A stretch of 64,000 nucleotides of DNA, taken from assembly GCA_945860895.1 (NCBI GenBank), contig CAMASK010000002.1, positions 48,084-112,083 of the forward strand, written 5' to 3'. The notes beneath the pieces are model-generated. The model was not told the DNA's origin. It made no database searches and saw only the letters and a list, made by a program, of their open reading frames with translations. A program made the translations under genes and the position numbers. The stretch is from Bacteriovorax stolpii (lineage in GTDB: Bacteria > Bdellovibrionota > Bacteriovoracia > Bacteriovoracales > Bacteriovoracaceae). Positions 18,108 through 26,825 of this stretch are shown here, piece by piece. Numbering within the stretch: the stretch's first letter is position 1; each line of letters opens with the position of its first letter.

Positions 18108-18962
18108 GTGAAATTTTTACTTCTTGTGAGTCTATTCATTGGAAATGTTTTCGCCAAGAGTGAACTTTATCAACTCCAAGGAAATGTTGGAGTGAGTAAA
18201 AATTCACGACCCATTAAATTTACTTTGAATTGGAAGGAGAATAAAGGGATTGCGCAGGGTAGTTATACAGATAATTTTTATTCGACCAAACCAACAATCT
18301 TGAGAGGAATTGCAGGAAAAAATGGAAGAATTTTTATTGCCACTTTGCCAGACATTATCAATGGTGTGAAAACGATCTCTTTTTTATCATCTGATTTAAA
18401 AATCATGAATGGGACTAAAAAAATCCCAGTCAGCGTTGTGATGAGAGATGATAAGGGGAATCCAATAACGACTTCTGCTATAGATGGAGATCTAAGTAGC
18501 CAAACGAGTAGAGTGGCGCAAAAACAAGAATCTAAAGGGTGTAGCGAAGGCTTTGGTGCTTTGGCCGGATATTGCGGAGAATACCGGGGCTTAATGACTG
18601 AAGCAGGAGATCTTAATAAAAGATGCACCCTTACTGATTATAGCAATTTTAGACTAGTGATTGATGGGTATGCAGAGGTGGGCCTGGTATTAGGTGAATC
18701 CAATGCTTTAATCAATCCTCCTGTTCATGTTATTGGTCGCCTCATGGCAAACACATCTTCAAGTCGAGTTGATCTTCTGAGCAGGCAATGTCGTCCTCTT
18801 GTTGGAACGACTTTCCCTGGTGATAACTGTAAGCGACTTAATTTAGTTGGAACCTTTTCTGGCAGTAAAACAACAAAACATTTTGCTGGAAGTTATACAA
18901 TTAGCGACGAAAAATTGAATCAGTTTTGCACATATAGTCTTTCAGTTGATTTAGAGGAGTGA
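18108..18962 (+). CDS. Secreted protein of unknown function
   Basis: The protein is about 284 residues with signal peptide MKFLLLVSLFIGNVFA. I prefer the GTG at 18108 over the GTG at 18102 because GAGG sits a few bases before it and the signal peptide then starts with the usual Met-Lys. The N-terminal half is beta-rich (YQLQGNVGVSKNSRPIKFTL), and the C-terminal half holds six or more cysteines (CSEGFGALAGYCGEYRG, RCTLTD, SRQCRP, DNCKRL, FCTYSL), probably disulfide-paired in the periplasm. It closely follows the broken small secreted gene. No family recognised. Confidence 0.75.
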   Translation: MKFLLLVSLFIGNVFAKSELYQLQGNVGVSKNSRPIKFTLNWKENKGIAQGSYTDNFYSTKPTILRGIAGKNGRIFIATLPDIINGVKTISFLSSDLKIMNGTKKIPVSVVMRDDKGNPITTSAIDGDLSSQTSRVAQKQESKGCSEGFGALAGYCGEYRGLMTEAGDLNKRCTLTDYSNFRLVIDGYAEVGLVLGESNALINPPVHVIGRLMANTSSSRVDLLSRQCRPLVGTTFPGDNCKRLNLVGTFSGSKTTKHFAGSYTISDEKLNQFCTYSLSVDLEE

Positions 18963-19697
18963 TTACTTTACGGAGGTCAAAAGCTGTCTCAAATCTTTTG
19001 CAAGCTCCTTAACTTTTAAGCGCTCCTTGGTATAGAAATCCGTGGCTTTTTCACAAGTCATTGCTTTTTTTTCCATCTTTGATATTTGACCTTTAAGATT
19101 CTTAAATATTTGCTCCCCAGTTATCCTGATTTTTCTAGTCTCAGGAATTATTGCTTTATCAATGAATCTTTTCTCACCCAGACGCTTTAGCAGATCATTG
19201 GCGAGTAGAATTTCCATTAAAGAGTCCTCACTTTTGGCCAAATAATTCAAATAGCTAAGGGTAATGGCGCGTGATTTATTAATCGTTGGTTGAGACCAAT
19301 TATATTGAGTCATTCCATAAATTAAACCGCGAAAAAATTTATAACCAGGCATCAGAGTTTCACAGGTCACATGCTTGGGATCTGTCTTATTTACGCACCC
19401 TTCTACCATCGCCTGGTATTCCATCAGGTTTTCTTTAAGTGTGAATTTGGAAATATCAAATCCATCAATATATTTAAGTGCCTCGGCTTCATTTCGAACA
19501 AACAAATAATTTTCATCATCTCTCGGCGCGTCCTCAAGTTCCGTTACTGGAGGCAGGAGAATTTCCTTCTTGAAAGCATTGCAGGCCAGGTGCTTGGGCG
19601 CATGATCTTTATGCAGTTCAAGATATTTATTAGCAGAAACCTTAGGTTTATGAGCGCAGCCAATAAGCATAAAGAGTAAGTAAAAAAGATTTTTTAT
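18963..19697 (-). CDS. Lipoprotein with an apparent AUA start codon
   Basis: The first ATG in the frame (19670) would give MLIGCAHK, far too short for a lipoprotein signal. Nine codons upstream the frame reads ATA AAA AAT CTT..., giving (M)KNLFYLLFMLIGC, a proper signal with lipobox LIGC. AGGAG lies 6 bases before that ATA (19704-19708), and the ATA overlaps the preceding gene's TAA as ATAA, exactly where an ATGA junction is expected. I therefore place the start at the ATA. The rest is helical and a paralogue of the lipoprotein at 16,943. Function unknown. Confidence 0.6.
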   Translation of the reverse strand: MKNLFYLLFMLIGCAHKPKVSANKYLELHKDHAPKHLACNAFKKEILLPPVTELEDAPRDDENYLFVRNEAEALKYIDGFDISKFTLKENLMEYQAMVEGCVNKTDPKHVTCETLMPGYKFFRGLIYGMTQYNWSQPTINKSRAITLSYLNYLAKSEDSLMEILLANDLLKRLGEKRFIDKAIIPETRKIRITGEQIFKNLKGQISKMEKKAMTCEKATDFYTKERLKVKELAKDLRQLLTSVK

Positions 19698-20077
19698 AAG
19701 TTTCTCCTGGATCTCGGCAGTTTCTTTTTCTTTCTAGTCATCTGAAATTCTCTTTCTAAATCATCTAAGGCTTCATCAGTTAGGTCTTCTAAATTTGCAA
19801 ATTTATTTCTAGCGTCTTTTGTCGCCCGAATTAATTCATCTAATTTTAAATTGAGTGATTTCATTTCTCGGTTCTGAGTATTTTGAATTAAAAACACCAT
19901 TAGAAATGTGATGATAGTGGTTCCAGTATTTATTACTAGCTCCCACGTATCTGAAAAATTAAACATTGGTCCTGTTACTGCCCAGGCAATAACGATACAT
20001 AAAGCAAGTAAAAACGCCCACGGTGATCCCATCCAAAAAGAAACTCGGTGAGATAAAATTCTAAAAAATTCAGACAT
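19694..20077 (-). CDS. Low-affinity iron permease family membrane protein
   Basis: This 127-residue protein has two TM segments (about residues 19-36 and 47-64) followed by a cytoplasmic coiled helix. SPWAFLLALCIVIAWAVTGP, TWELVINTGTTIITFLMVFL and QNTQNREMKSLNLKLDELI match the bacterial proteins related to the yeast Fet4 low-affinity iron permease domain (PF04120). Bacterial members are short and their transport role is not well established. It precedes the lipoprotein gene with overlapping stop/start. Confidence 0.85.
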   Translation of the reverse strand: MSEFFRILSHRVSFWMGSPWAFLLALCIVIAWAVTGPMFNFSDTWELVINTGTTIITFLMVFLIQNTQNREMKSLNLKLDELIRATKDARNKFANLEDLTDEALDDLEREFQMTRKKKKLPRSRRNL

Positions 20078-20168
20078 ACTTTATTTTTCCTCTAAATCTT
20101 TGGTGAATTAGAAAATGATTCAAACCTTCACTTATAGAGAATAGTATTAATAGAATTTGATGGTGAAA

Positions 20169-20243
20169 TGGTGCGAGGTACAGGATTTGAACCTGTGACA
20201 GCTTGGATGTCGACCAAGAACTCTACCCCTGAGCTAACCTCGC
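20169..20243 (-). tRNA. tRNA-Val (anticodon GAC)
   Basis: On the minus strand the acceptor GCGAGGT (5' end 20243) pairs with ACCTCGC, followed by discriminator A and an encoded CCA (20169-20171). The anticodon stem CTTGG/CCAAG encloses loop TCGACAT with anticodon GAC. The T-arm is ACAGG-TTCAAAT-CCTGT. The D-stem is GCTC paired with GAGT. It is a complete, standard tRNA. Confidence 0.97.
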
Positions 20244-20340
20244 AGTGCTAAGCATGATAAAAAGAAAACCACGGGTTGTCATCATTCTTTCTCGTTATTC
20301 ACCATGACTTTGAGCAGAAATTGAACTAAATTTTATCACT

Positions 20341-22008
20341 ATGGCCTTGAGACTTTCCCGAAGATTTGGACCCTGGTTGGGGCATCATGCACTTGAATTC
20401 AAATGGTTCTACCTCGGAGCATTTGGCTGCTTATATATCCTTCAGACATTTCAAGCCGAATTACCCGAGCGCATCCGATCTTTGACTATTCTAATGACTG
20501 AAGGAAAACTTCAAAACGCATCGGTTTGGGTTTTTATGGGACTTGCTGCCGGAATCATGATTTTCAGAACCATGTCCCGATTGCTCTTTTTTTATCCTGC
20601 TCGTGTCCAGCAGAAAACATTGCGAATGGAGTTGCTGGATTTGCTGGAGAGTGTTCCTCCTGAGCGCTACAAAATAAGAAGCCAGGGGCAACTTTTTCAA
20701 ATTCTTTTTGATGACATCAATAATCTAAGAGGCTTTATTGGCTTTGGTTTACTACAAGTTGGAAATCTAATTATAGCAGCATGGGTTCTGATTCCTATTC
20801 TGAATAAAACTGACAGTTACTTATGGCCGGCGTTTATTCCACTTTTTTCGAGTGTCTTCCTTTTTTCCATTATGACTTTGGTAAATCAAAGAATTTTTAA
20901 GAAAATGATGGATAAAAAAGGTGAAGTTCAGCAATACATAATTGAGGCTTACGAAGCTAAGCAGACCATTAAAAACTTTCACCGCGAAGAAAGTTTTATC
21001 GACGGATTTGTTAAGGTTTCTGGTGAGGAGTTGAAACTTTTTTTTAAGTCATCCATCGGATACGCTTTTACTGGCCCTTATGTAAAATTAGGACTCGGGG
21101 CTTCTCTATTGTGGGGAGGGATCCTGATTAAGGCTAAAGGTGGTGGACCTTCTGATTTAGTTTTCTTTTCAGGCTTTCTATATCTCTTCCTTGAGCCAGT
21201 GATGTTTTTATCCTGGGTGGCAGTCGTGGTTTCGCAAGGATTTGCGGCCTGGAAACGCATAAAGGAATTATATTTTGAATTAACTGAGCCTTCTTTAATC
21301 GAAAAAGAAATTGCCAATATTCATCCACAATTTATTAATCATGAACTCCAACTTAATTTGAAATTCTGGCATCAAGAACTTAACTTGAAATTTCCGCTTC
21401 AGAAATGGACAGTTCTGATTGGTGAAACGGGAATTGGAAAAAGTTATATACTGACCCAGATTGCTACTTCGCTGATCTTGACGAAACATAAAATTTCAAT
21501 GGTTCAACAAGAGCCGTATTTATTTAACGATACCATTGGTGGAAATATTTTCCTGGGTAGGAAAGTGACTTCTCAAGAAGAAAAAAATGCCAAGGAATTG
21601 ATCAGCATTTTTCAATTAGAGAGTCTCGCCGATAATCTGGATGAGGTTTTAAAGCTGGAAGTTGGCGAAAACGGCAAACGCCTTTCCGGCGGACAAATGA
21701 AGCGTGTGGCACTTATACGATCGCTTATGTCCGGATGTGGAATAATTATCTGGGACGATCCTTTTTCATCCGTTGATATCATTTTAGAAAGAAAAATTAT
21801 CAATTTGATTAAGAACAATACAAAATGGACGTCTACGACATTTATTATTTCCAGTCATCGACTTACAACGGTAAGGCTTTCAGATAGAATTATTTATCTA
21901 GATAAAGAAATAGGCATAAGAAATCAGGGACCAGTTTTAGAAATATTGAAGGAAGAGAATGTCAGCAAGTTCTTTAAAGAACAACTTATGGAAACACCTC
22001 TGGCTTAA
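20341..22008 (+). CDS. ABC exporter half-transporter with degenerate Walker B
   Basis: This 555-residue half-transporter has an N-terminal six-helix membrane domain (residues ~1-310) and a C-terminal ATPase. Walker A is GETGIGKSY, the signature is LSGGQMKRVALIRSL (canonical), and Walker B reads IIIWDDPFSSVD, with Asp where the catalytic Glu normally follows the Asp. The H-loop is SSHRLTTV. The next gene overlaps by 50 bases and has the complementary defect, so the two form a heterodimer with one active and one degenerate ATP site. Substrate unknown. There is no clear ribosome site before the ATG at 20341. Confidence 0.9.
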   Translation: MALRLSRRFGPWLGHHALEFKWFYLGAFGCLYILQTFQAELPERIRSLTILMTEGKLQNASVWVFMGLAAGIMIFRTMSRLLFFYPARVQQKTLRMELLDLLESVPPERYKIRSQGQLFQILFDDINNLRGFIGFGLLQVGNLIIAAWVLIPILNKTDSYLWPAFIPLFSSVFLFSIMTLVNQRIFKKMMDKKGEVQQYIIEAYEAKQTIKNFHREESFIDGFVKVSGEELKLFFKSSIGYAFTGPYVKLGLGASLLWGGILIKAKGGGPSDLVFFSGFLYLFLEPVMFLSWVAVVVSQGFAAWKRIKELYFELTEPSLIEKEIANIHPQFINHELQLNLKFWHQELNLKFPLQKWTVLIGETGIGKSYILTQIATSLILTKHKISMVQQEPYLFNDTIGGNIFLGRKVTSQEEKNAKELISIFQLESLADNLDEVLKLEVGENGKRLSGGQMKRVALIRSLMSGCGIIIWDDPFSSVDIILERKIINLIKNNTKWTSTTFIISSHRLTTVRLSDRIIYLDKEIGIRNQGPVLEILKEENVSKFFKEQLMETPLA

Positions 22009-23671
22009 TTCGCAGGTTCCATTAGTTGTATTTATAATTATCAATCTTTTGATCTCCGCGCTCACGGGATACTATACCCCGAGATTAATTTCTGACTTTT
22101 ATCAGTCGCTACAAAATGAAGCCTCATTTGACCGTTATTTATTTTTACTTGTTGTTCTTTATTCTTGTGAATACGTGAATAGATTACTCTTTCAACTCTC
22201 AAGTCAAAGATACATTCAGCTCTTGTTGATGGATGTAAGGAAGAGAAGTTTCTCCCTATGGTTAAAAGCACCTTTCAAAAGTAAAAGTAAAAATAAAAAG
22301 CACGAAGAATACCCACTCGGGGAAGTCCTCGCGCGTCTCATGAATGACACAGACGCCATTAGGGAAGTTGTAGGTTCAGGAAGTTTAGGTATCTTTATTG
22401 ACATAATTTTCATTCTTTCATGTCTGATTAGTTTTTTACAATTGAATTCCAGAACTGGATTAGTGCTTTTTGGAGCCGAAGTCATTGCATGCTTGCTGCT
22501 CATTAAAGGCAGTAAGGCCATGGCTAAGATTTTTATGGAAGTAAGACGAATGACAGGACATATGGCGAGAGTTGTTACCGATTTAACTTCTGGACTCAAA
22601 GAACTCTTTTTTTCCCCACATCCTAAGTATGCATCTCAAAGAGGTGAGAAAATATTTGAAGAATTTTTAAACAAACAATTAAATGCTAACATTTGGGACG
22701 CAAGTTATTATTCTGCAGCTGAATCCCTTTATCCTATTCTGATTGCACTTTTAATGGTGGTTGTTCCATATGCAAAAATCATAGAGGTCGCCATTTTGGC
22801 AGCATTAATTGATTTAATCCAAAAATCTATCAGTCCAATAAAAGAAGTCGCTTCAAAAATTTCTGTCCTTCAAAGAGCTGGAACTGGACTTGTGCGACTT
22901 TCCGAATTCAATGATAGCTTTGTTCAGGATGAATACGAGAGACAAGAATTTACAAACCTAAATGTTGATCATTTAAAATTTAATTTACAAAATTTTCAGT
23001 ATGACCAAGGCTTTAAACTTAAAAATATTACTTTTGAATTAAAGCGCGGAGAAATTCTCGGCATATTGGGTGAATCAGGATGTGGAAAATCGACTTTACT
23101 TAAACTCCTTTCTGGCCAGTATCATACGTTTCAAGGAAGTATACAAATTGATAAGGAAATTATTTCCCCTGAAAGTGAGAAAGACTTAAGGAGCTTTTCA
23201 TCTTACGTAAGTTTAATCTCTCAGGATTCACACGTTTTCACAGAAACATTAAAGTTTAATATAACTTTGGGTTATGATCTTGGCTTTGAAGATTTTTGGA
23301 TACTAGCAATAAAAAATATACCCTATCTCTCAAGATGGGGGACAAAGCCAGAGGAGAGAATTGATCCCCAGTTTTTTTCTATGGGCCAAAAACAATTAAT
23401 TTCTGGCCTTAGAGCGCTTTTCCTGAAGAAGCCAATCATCCTGATGGATGAAATTTCAAGTGGCCTGGATTCAGAGCTAGAATCAGCCTTGAGAGACCTC
23501 ATTAAATTTTTCCAGTCCCGTTCCATTACTATTATTGTGACCCATCGTTTAGAAACAATTCTTAAATCAGATTGTCTGCTTCTCCTTGATAAAGGTGAGC
23601 CTCTGGCAATAGGCCATCACGCCGAGCTCCAACGGCAGCCTAAGTATAATGAGTTTCTTTCACATCTTTAG
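21959..23671 (+). CDS. ABC exporter half-transporter with degenerate signature motif
   Basis: This 570-residue second half of the exporter has six TM helices in residues ~1-300, then an ATPase with Walker A GESGCGKSTLLKLLSG, a degenerate signature FSMGQKQLISGLRALF instead of LSGGQ, and an intact Walker B/Glu IILMDEISSGLD and H-loop VTHRLETI. Paired with the upstream subunit it supplies the catalytic Walker A/B that meets the partner's LSGGQ. The start ATG lies inside the previous gene with GGAAGAGA before it. It could export lipids, peptides or drugs; nothing here decides. Confidence 0.9.
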   Translation: MSASSLKNNLWKHLWLNSQVPLVVFIIINLLISALTGYYTPRLISDFYQSLQNEASFDRYLFLLVVLYSCEYVNRLLFQLSSQRYIQLLLMDVRKRSFSLWLKAPFKSKSKNKKHEEYPLGEVLARLMNDTDAIREVVGSGSLGIFIDIIFILSCLISFLQLNSRTGLVLFGAEVIACLLLIKGSKAMAKIFMEVRRMTGHMARVVTDLTSGLKELFFSPHPKYASQRGEKIFEEFLNKQLNANIWDASYYSAAESLYPILIALLMVVVPYAKIIEVAILAALIDLIQKSISPIKEVASKISVLQRAGTGLVRLSEFNDSFVQDEYERQEFTNLNVDHLKFNLQNFQYDQGFKLKNITFELKRGEILGILGESGCGKSTLLKLLSGQYHTFQGSIQIDKEIISPESEKDLRSFSSYVSLISQDSHVFTETLKFNITLGYDLGFEDFWILAIKNIPYLSRWGTKPEERIDPQFFSMGQKQLISGLRALFLKKPIILMDEISSGLDSELESALRDLIKFFQSRSITIIVTHRLETILKSDCLLLLDKGEPLAIGHHAELQRQPKYNEFLSHL

Positions 23672-23748
23672 GTGACTAATTCACTTAGTTTTTATTCTTA
23701 AATCTTTAAGTTAAACTACGTTCACTTTAACAAAGAGGAGATTCCGAT

Positions 23749-24789
23749 ATGAAGGCTGCTAAAAGCTTGTTTGTGCTATGTTTATTATTTGTTTTTGCCG
23801 CTTGTTCTCAAGGCAACAGTAAGCCAAGTTATTTATTTAAATCAGCAACAAAAGAAGGCATTGCTGCTAAAGCTGGTGAAGTTGAAATTACTAATGCTGA
23901 ATTAATGGAAGGAATTGAATCGGAAGTTTTTGAACATGAATCAAAAGCTTTTGAAGTTAAATTCAACAAATTGAAAAGCCTTTTTCTTCAAAAAATCATG
24001 GATAAAGATCCTCTTAAGAAAGGAATCTCTAATGATGAGTATTTGAATAAACATATTTCTAAAGATGTGAAAATTTCTGAGAAAGAAATTGATGCTTTCA
24101 TTAAGGATCAAAGTATTCCTGCTGAGCACATCAACCCACAAGTTCGTGAAAAAATCAAAAACTACCTTGAGATTGAACGTAAAAAAGAAGCAGTTGATAA
24201 ATGGCTAGCGGAACAGACTAAAAAGACTCCGGTTGAAGTTTACATCCCTAAACCACGTCGTCCTACTTTCCCTGTAGAAGCAGGAAATGCGCCATTTGCT
24301 GGTGATAAAGATGCTAAAGTTACAATCGTAGAGTTTTCTGATTTCCAATGTCCTTTCTGTGCCAAGGGTGCAGATCTCTTGAAAAAAATTAAAGATAAAT
24401 ACGGCAAGAAAGTTAAAGTTGTTTTCAAAAATTTCCCACTTCCTTTCCACAACCATGCTGAGCAAGCAGCTGTTGCCAGTCTCTGCGCCAATGAACAAAA
24501 CTCAGCTCTTTTCTGGAAAATGCATGATGAAATGTTTGCCAACCAGGAAACAGCCCTTGATCCAGAAGGTCTTAAAAAGACTGCCAAGAAGATTGGTGCT
24601 AATGTAGAAGCTTTCAATAAATGCTTGCTAGAAAATAAGTATCTTGGGCAGGTAAAAGCGGACATGGAAGAAGGCAAAAAAGTAGGTGTAAAATCAACTC
24701 CATCTTTTTTTGTTAACGGACAATTAGTGAATGGTGCCCAACCTATGGAAGTCTTTGCTGAAATTATTGATGAAGAGTTGGCCCGTTAG
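23749..24789 (+). CDS. DsbA-family thioredoxin-fold lipoprotein
   Basis: This 346-residue lipoprotein has signal MKAAKSLFVLCLLFVFAACS with lipobox FAAC. Residues ~40-170 are charged and helical, like the N-terminal part of SurA/peptidyl-prolyl isomerase-type chaperones. The C-terminal half is a DsbA/Thioredoxin_4 domain with EFSDFQCPFCAKGADLL (active-site CPFC), NFPLPFHNHAEQAAVA and the cis-proline loop VKSTPSFFVNG. It is probably an envelope thiol oxidase or isomerase acting on secreted proteins. AGAGGAG precedes the ATG, and a strong terminator follows. Confidence 0.88.
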   Translation: MKAAKSLFVLCLLFVFAACSQGNSKPSYLFKSATKEGIAAKAGEVEITNAELMEGIESEVFEHESKAFEVKFNKLKSLFLQKIMDKDPLKKGISNDEYLNKHISKDVKISEKEIDAFIKDQSIPAEHINPQVREKIKNYLEIERKKEAVDKWLAEQTKKTPVEVYIPKPRRPTFPVEAGNAPFAGDKDAKVTIVEFSDFQCPFCAKGADLLKKIKDKYGKKVKVVFKNFPLPFHNHAEQAAVASLCANEQNSALFWKMHDEMFANQETALDPEGLKKTAKKIGANVEAFNKCLLENKYLGQVKADMEEGKKVGVKSTPSFFVNGQLVNGAQPMEVFAEIIDEELAR

Positions 24790-24815
24790 ATGAATAGGTT
24801 TTTTTAGTCAGTTAG

Positions 24816-24854
24816 GCCTTGGGAGAAACCTTAAGTTTCACCCAAGGCTTTTTT
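24816..24854 (+). terminator. Rho-independent terminator after the DsbA-like gene
   Basis: GCCTTGGG at 24816-24823 pairs with CCCAAGGC at 24841-24848. An inner GAAAC/GTTTC pair extends the stem, and six Ts follow. Confidence 0.95.
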
Positions 24855-24981
24855 GTTTGTGCCCAATAGTACAATGTTGCTGGAGTGAGACTGTTTGGGT
24901 CACTAAGACGTTAGAAAAAACACCAGCTTAAGACTGGGATATAGCAAATTAAACAATAATTTTCAGAAGAAGATTGATAAG

Positions 24982-25098
24982 ATGCAGATAGCCAGTGACA
25001 CAAAATTAAAGTTGCTTACCAATGAATATGAGACTAAATTGAAGGAGCTCTGGGCCATGACTATTAAGGAATTGACCAGAAAGATTTTAAAAATTTAA
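24982..25098 (+). CDS. Possible 38-residue small protein
   Basis: An ATG at 24982 opens a short frame (MQIASDTKLKLLTNEYETKL and onward, ending TRKILKI, TAA at 25096-25098) in the 338-base gap before pyruvate kinase. It is helical and charged. The upstream GAAGAAGA is poorly spaced. It could be a real small protein, a leader for the pyruvate kinase gene 29 bases on, or chance. Apart from this and the terminator I see nothing in the gap. Confidence 0.25.
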   Translation: MQIASDTKLKLLTNEYETKLKELWAMTIKELTRKILKI

Positions 25099-25127
25099 GT
25101 TAATAACCTCATCAAAAGATAAATCCT

Positions 25128-26825
25128 ATGACTTTGCGTCAAGCCAAGATCATAGCGACCATCGGACCTAGCTCCAATACAATTGAGATGCTGGAGAAAA
25201 TGATTCTTGCTGGTATGAATGCCGCTCGAGTGAATATGTCCCATGGAACCTATGAAGCTCATGAACAATCCATTAAAAACATCCGTCAAGCCTCTAAGAA
25301 TGTTGGTAAAGAAATTGCCATCCTTTTGGATCTTCAGGGACCAAAAATCCGTGTGGACAAACTCCCAGAGCCGTTAACACTGAATGATGGAGAAGTTTGG
25401 GTGATTGGCCCGACACATGTAAAGGATCAGTATCCTGAGTATGCCAATAATTTTATTCCTACCATTTATAAGAATTTAGTTAAAGACGCTCATGTGGGTG
25501 CCAAAATTCTTTTTGATGATGGTTTAATTGTTGCCGATGCCATTGAGAAGGACCGAGAGATTTTAAAAATTAAAGTTTCAATCGGTGGACTCCTTAAATC
25601 TAATAAAGGGATTAACCTGCCCTATGTAAATGTCTCAGCTCCAAGTTTTACTGATAAGGATCGTGAAGATTTATTATTCGGGCTTAAACAGGGCATTGAT
25701 TACGTTGCTCTGTCATTTGTTAGAACAGCAGAAGACGTTTTAGCAGTTAAATCTCTGCTTCATTCGATGAAAATTCAGGTTCCTATTGTTTCAAAAATTG
25801 AAAAGCCAGAAGCTCTGGACAATATGGAAAGTATTGTACAAGTTTCTGATGCCATCATGATCGCTCGTGGTGATATGGGTGTTGAAGTGGGTAACCATTT
25901 AGTGCCTGCCATTCAAAAGAAAATGATTAAGCTTTGTAATGAGGTTGGAAAACCCATCATAACTGCCACTCAAATGCTTGAATCAATGATTACAAATTCT
26001 GCTCCTACACGTGCTGAGGCTTCAGATGTGGCCAATGCTATTTGGGATGGAACTGATTGCGTGATGCTTTCAGGTGAGACCGCTTCAGGAAAATATCCTT
26101 TAGAGGCGATCACAATTATGGGACAAATTATCGTGGAAGCTGAAAAAGCTCCCCGAGAAAGACCATTTCTTCGTCACATGGATATTTCTAGTGTTACGGC
26201 TTCCATTCAGGTGGCAGCTGCGATTGTTGCTGAAAAAAATAAGGCCAGATGGATTATTTCCATCACTGAAGGTGGAAATTCATGTCTTAAAATGACGAGA
26301 TTTCGTCCCCAAACGGCTGTTCTTGGTGTGACAAATTCATTAAACGTCATTCGTAAAATGAGCTTGTATTGGGGCATTTACCCTTATTATTTCAACATCC
26401 ATGAAAACTCTGATCTCTCAAAATTGGGAGATATGATGATTGAAGAGTTAAAAGAGAAAAAACTTTTAAGCCTTGGTGAAAAAGTGGTGATCACTGTTGG
26501 TGATGGACACTTCTTCCGTCAGGGAACTACCAATTCTATTCGCGTTGAGATCATTAAAGATGTTCCTAAGGCAATTAAGAATACTGATCAGGACTCGATC
26601 CAGGAGGTGTCTTTTGACAAGGGAAAGATCCTACTTGATACAGGTGTCTGTGCTTCATGCCAAGCCTGTATCACTGTTTGTCCGTATGAAATCTGGACAA
26701 ATAAATTAGAAAAGAATCATGAAACGCGAGTTGATCCATCCAAGGTCAATTTATGTCAGATGGACATGCAATGTGTGGAAGCTTGCCCAACTGGTGCGAT
26801 TGAGATCATTCCTAATCATCAATGA
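25128..26825 (+). CDS. Pyruvate kinase fused to a C-terminal 2x[4Fe-4S] ferredoxin domain
   Basis: Residues 1-~480 are a complete pyruvate kinase (PEP + ADP to pyruvate + ATP): AKIIATIGPSSN, ARVNMSHGTYEAHEQ, the catalytic Lys in VSKIEKPEALDN, MIARGDMGVEVG and ITATQMLESMI. After a ~25-residue linker, residues ~503-565 form a bacterial ferredoxin domain. C508, C511, C514 and C518-P make a full Cys-x2-Cys-x2-Cys-x3-Cys-Pro motif. The second motif is C543, D546, C549, C553-P, with Asp in place of the second Cys. The frame is continuous with no stop between domains. The TGA overlaps the queG ATG (ATGA). Typical pyruvate kinases are ~470-480 residues with no such domain. Confidence 0.93.
   Translation: MTLRQAKIIATIGPSSNTIEMLEKMILAGMNAARVNMSHGTYEAHEQSIKNIRQASKNVGKEIAILLDLQGPKIRVDKLPEPLTLNDGEVWVIGPTHVKDQYPEYANNFIPTIYKNLVKDAHVGAKILFDDGLIVADAIEKDREILKIKVSIGGLLKSNKGINLPYVNVSAPSFTDKDREDLLFGLKQGIDYVALSFVRTAEDVLAVKSLLHSMKIQVPIVSKIEKPEALDNMESIVQVSDAIMIARGDMGVEVGNHLVPAIQKKMIKLCNEVGKPIITATQMLESMITNSAPTRAEASDVANAIWDGTDCVMLSGETASGKYPLEAITIMGQIIVEAEKAPRERPFLRHMDISSVTASIQVAAAIVAEKNKARWIISITEGGNSCLKMTRFRPQTAVLGVTNSLNVIRKMSLYWGIYPYYFNIHENSDLSKLGDMMIEELKEKKLLSLGEKVVITVGDGHFFRQGTTNSIRVEIIKDVPKAIKNTDQDSIQEVSFDKGKILLDTGVCASCQACITVCPYEIWTNKLEKNHETRVDPSKVNLCQMDMQCVEACPTGAIEIIPNHQ

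Noticed and set aside
24240..24677. 145-residue minus-strand ORF
   Set aside because: It lies wholly inside the DsbA-like lipoprotein gene, has no ribosome site, and its sequence is low-complexity Ser/Phe typical of shadows.
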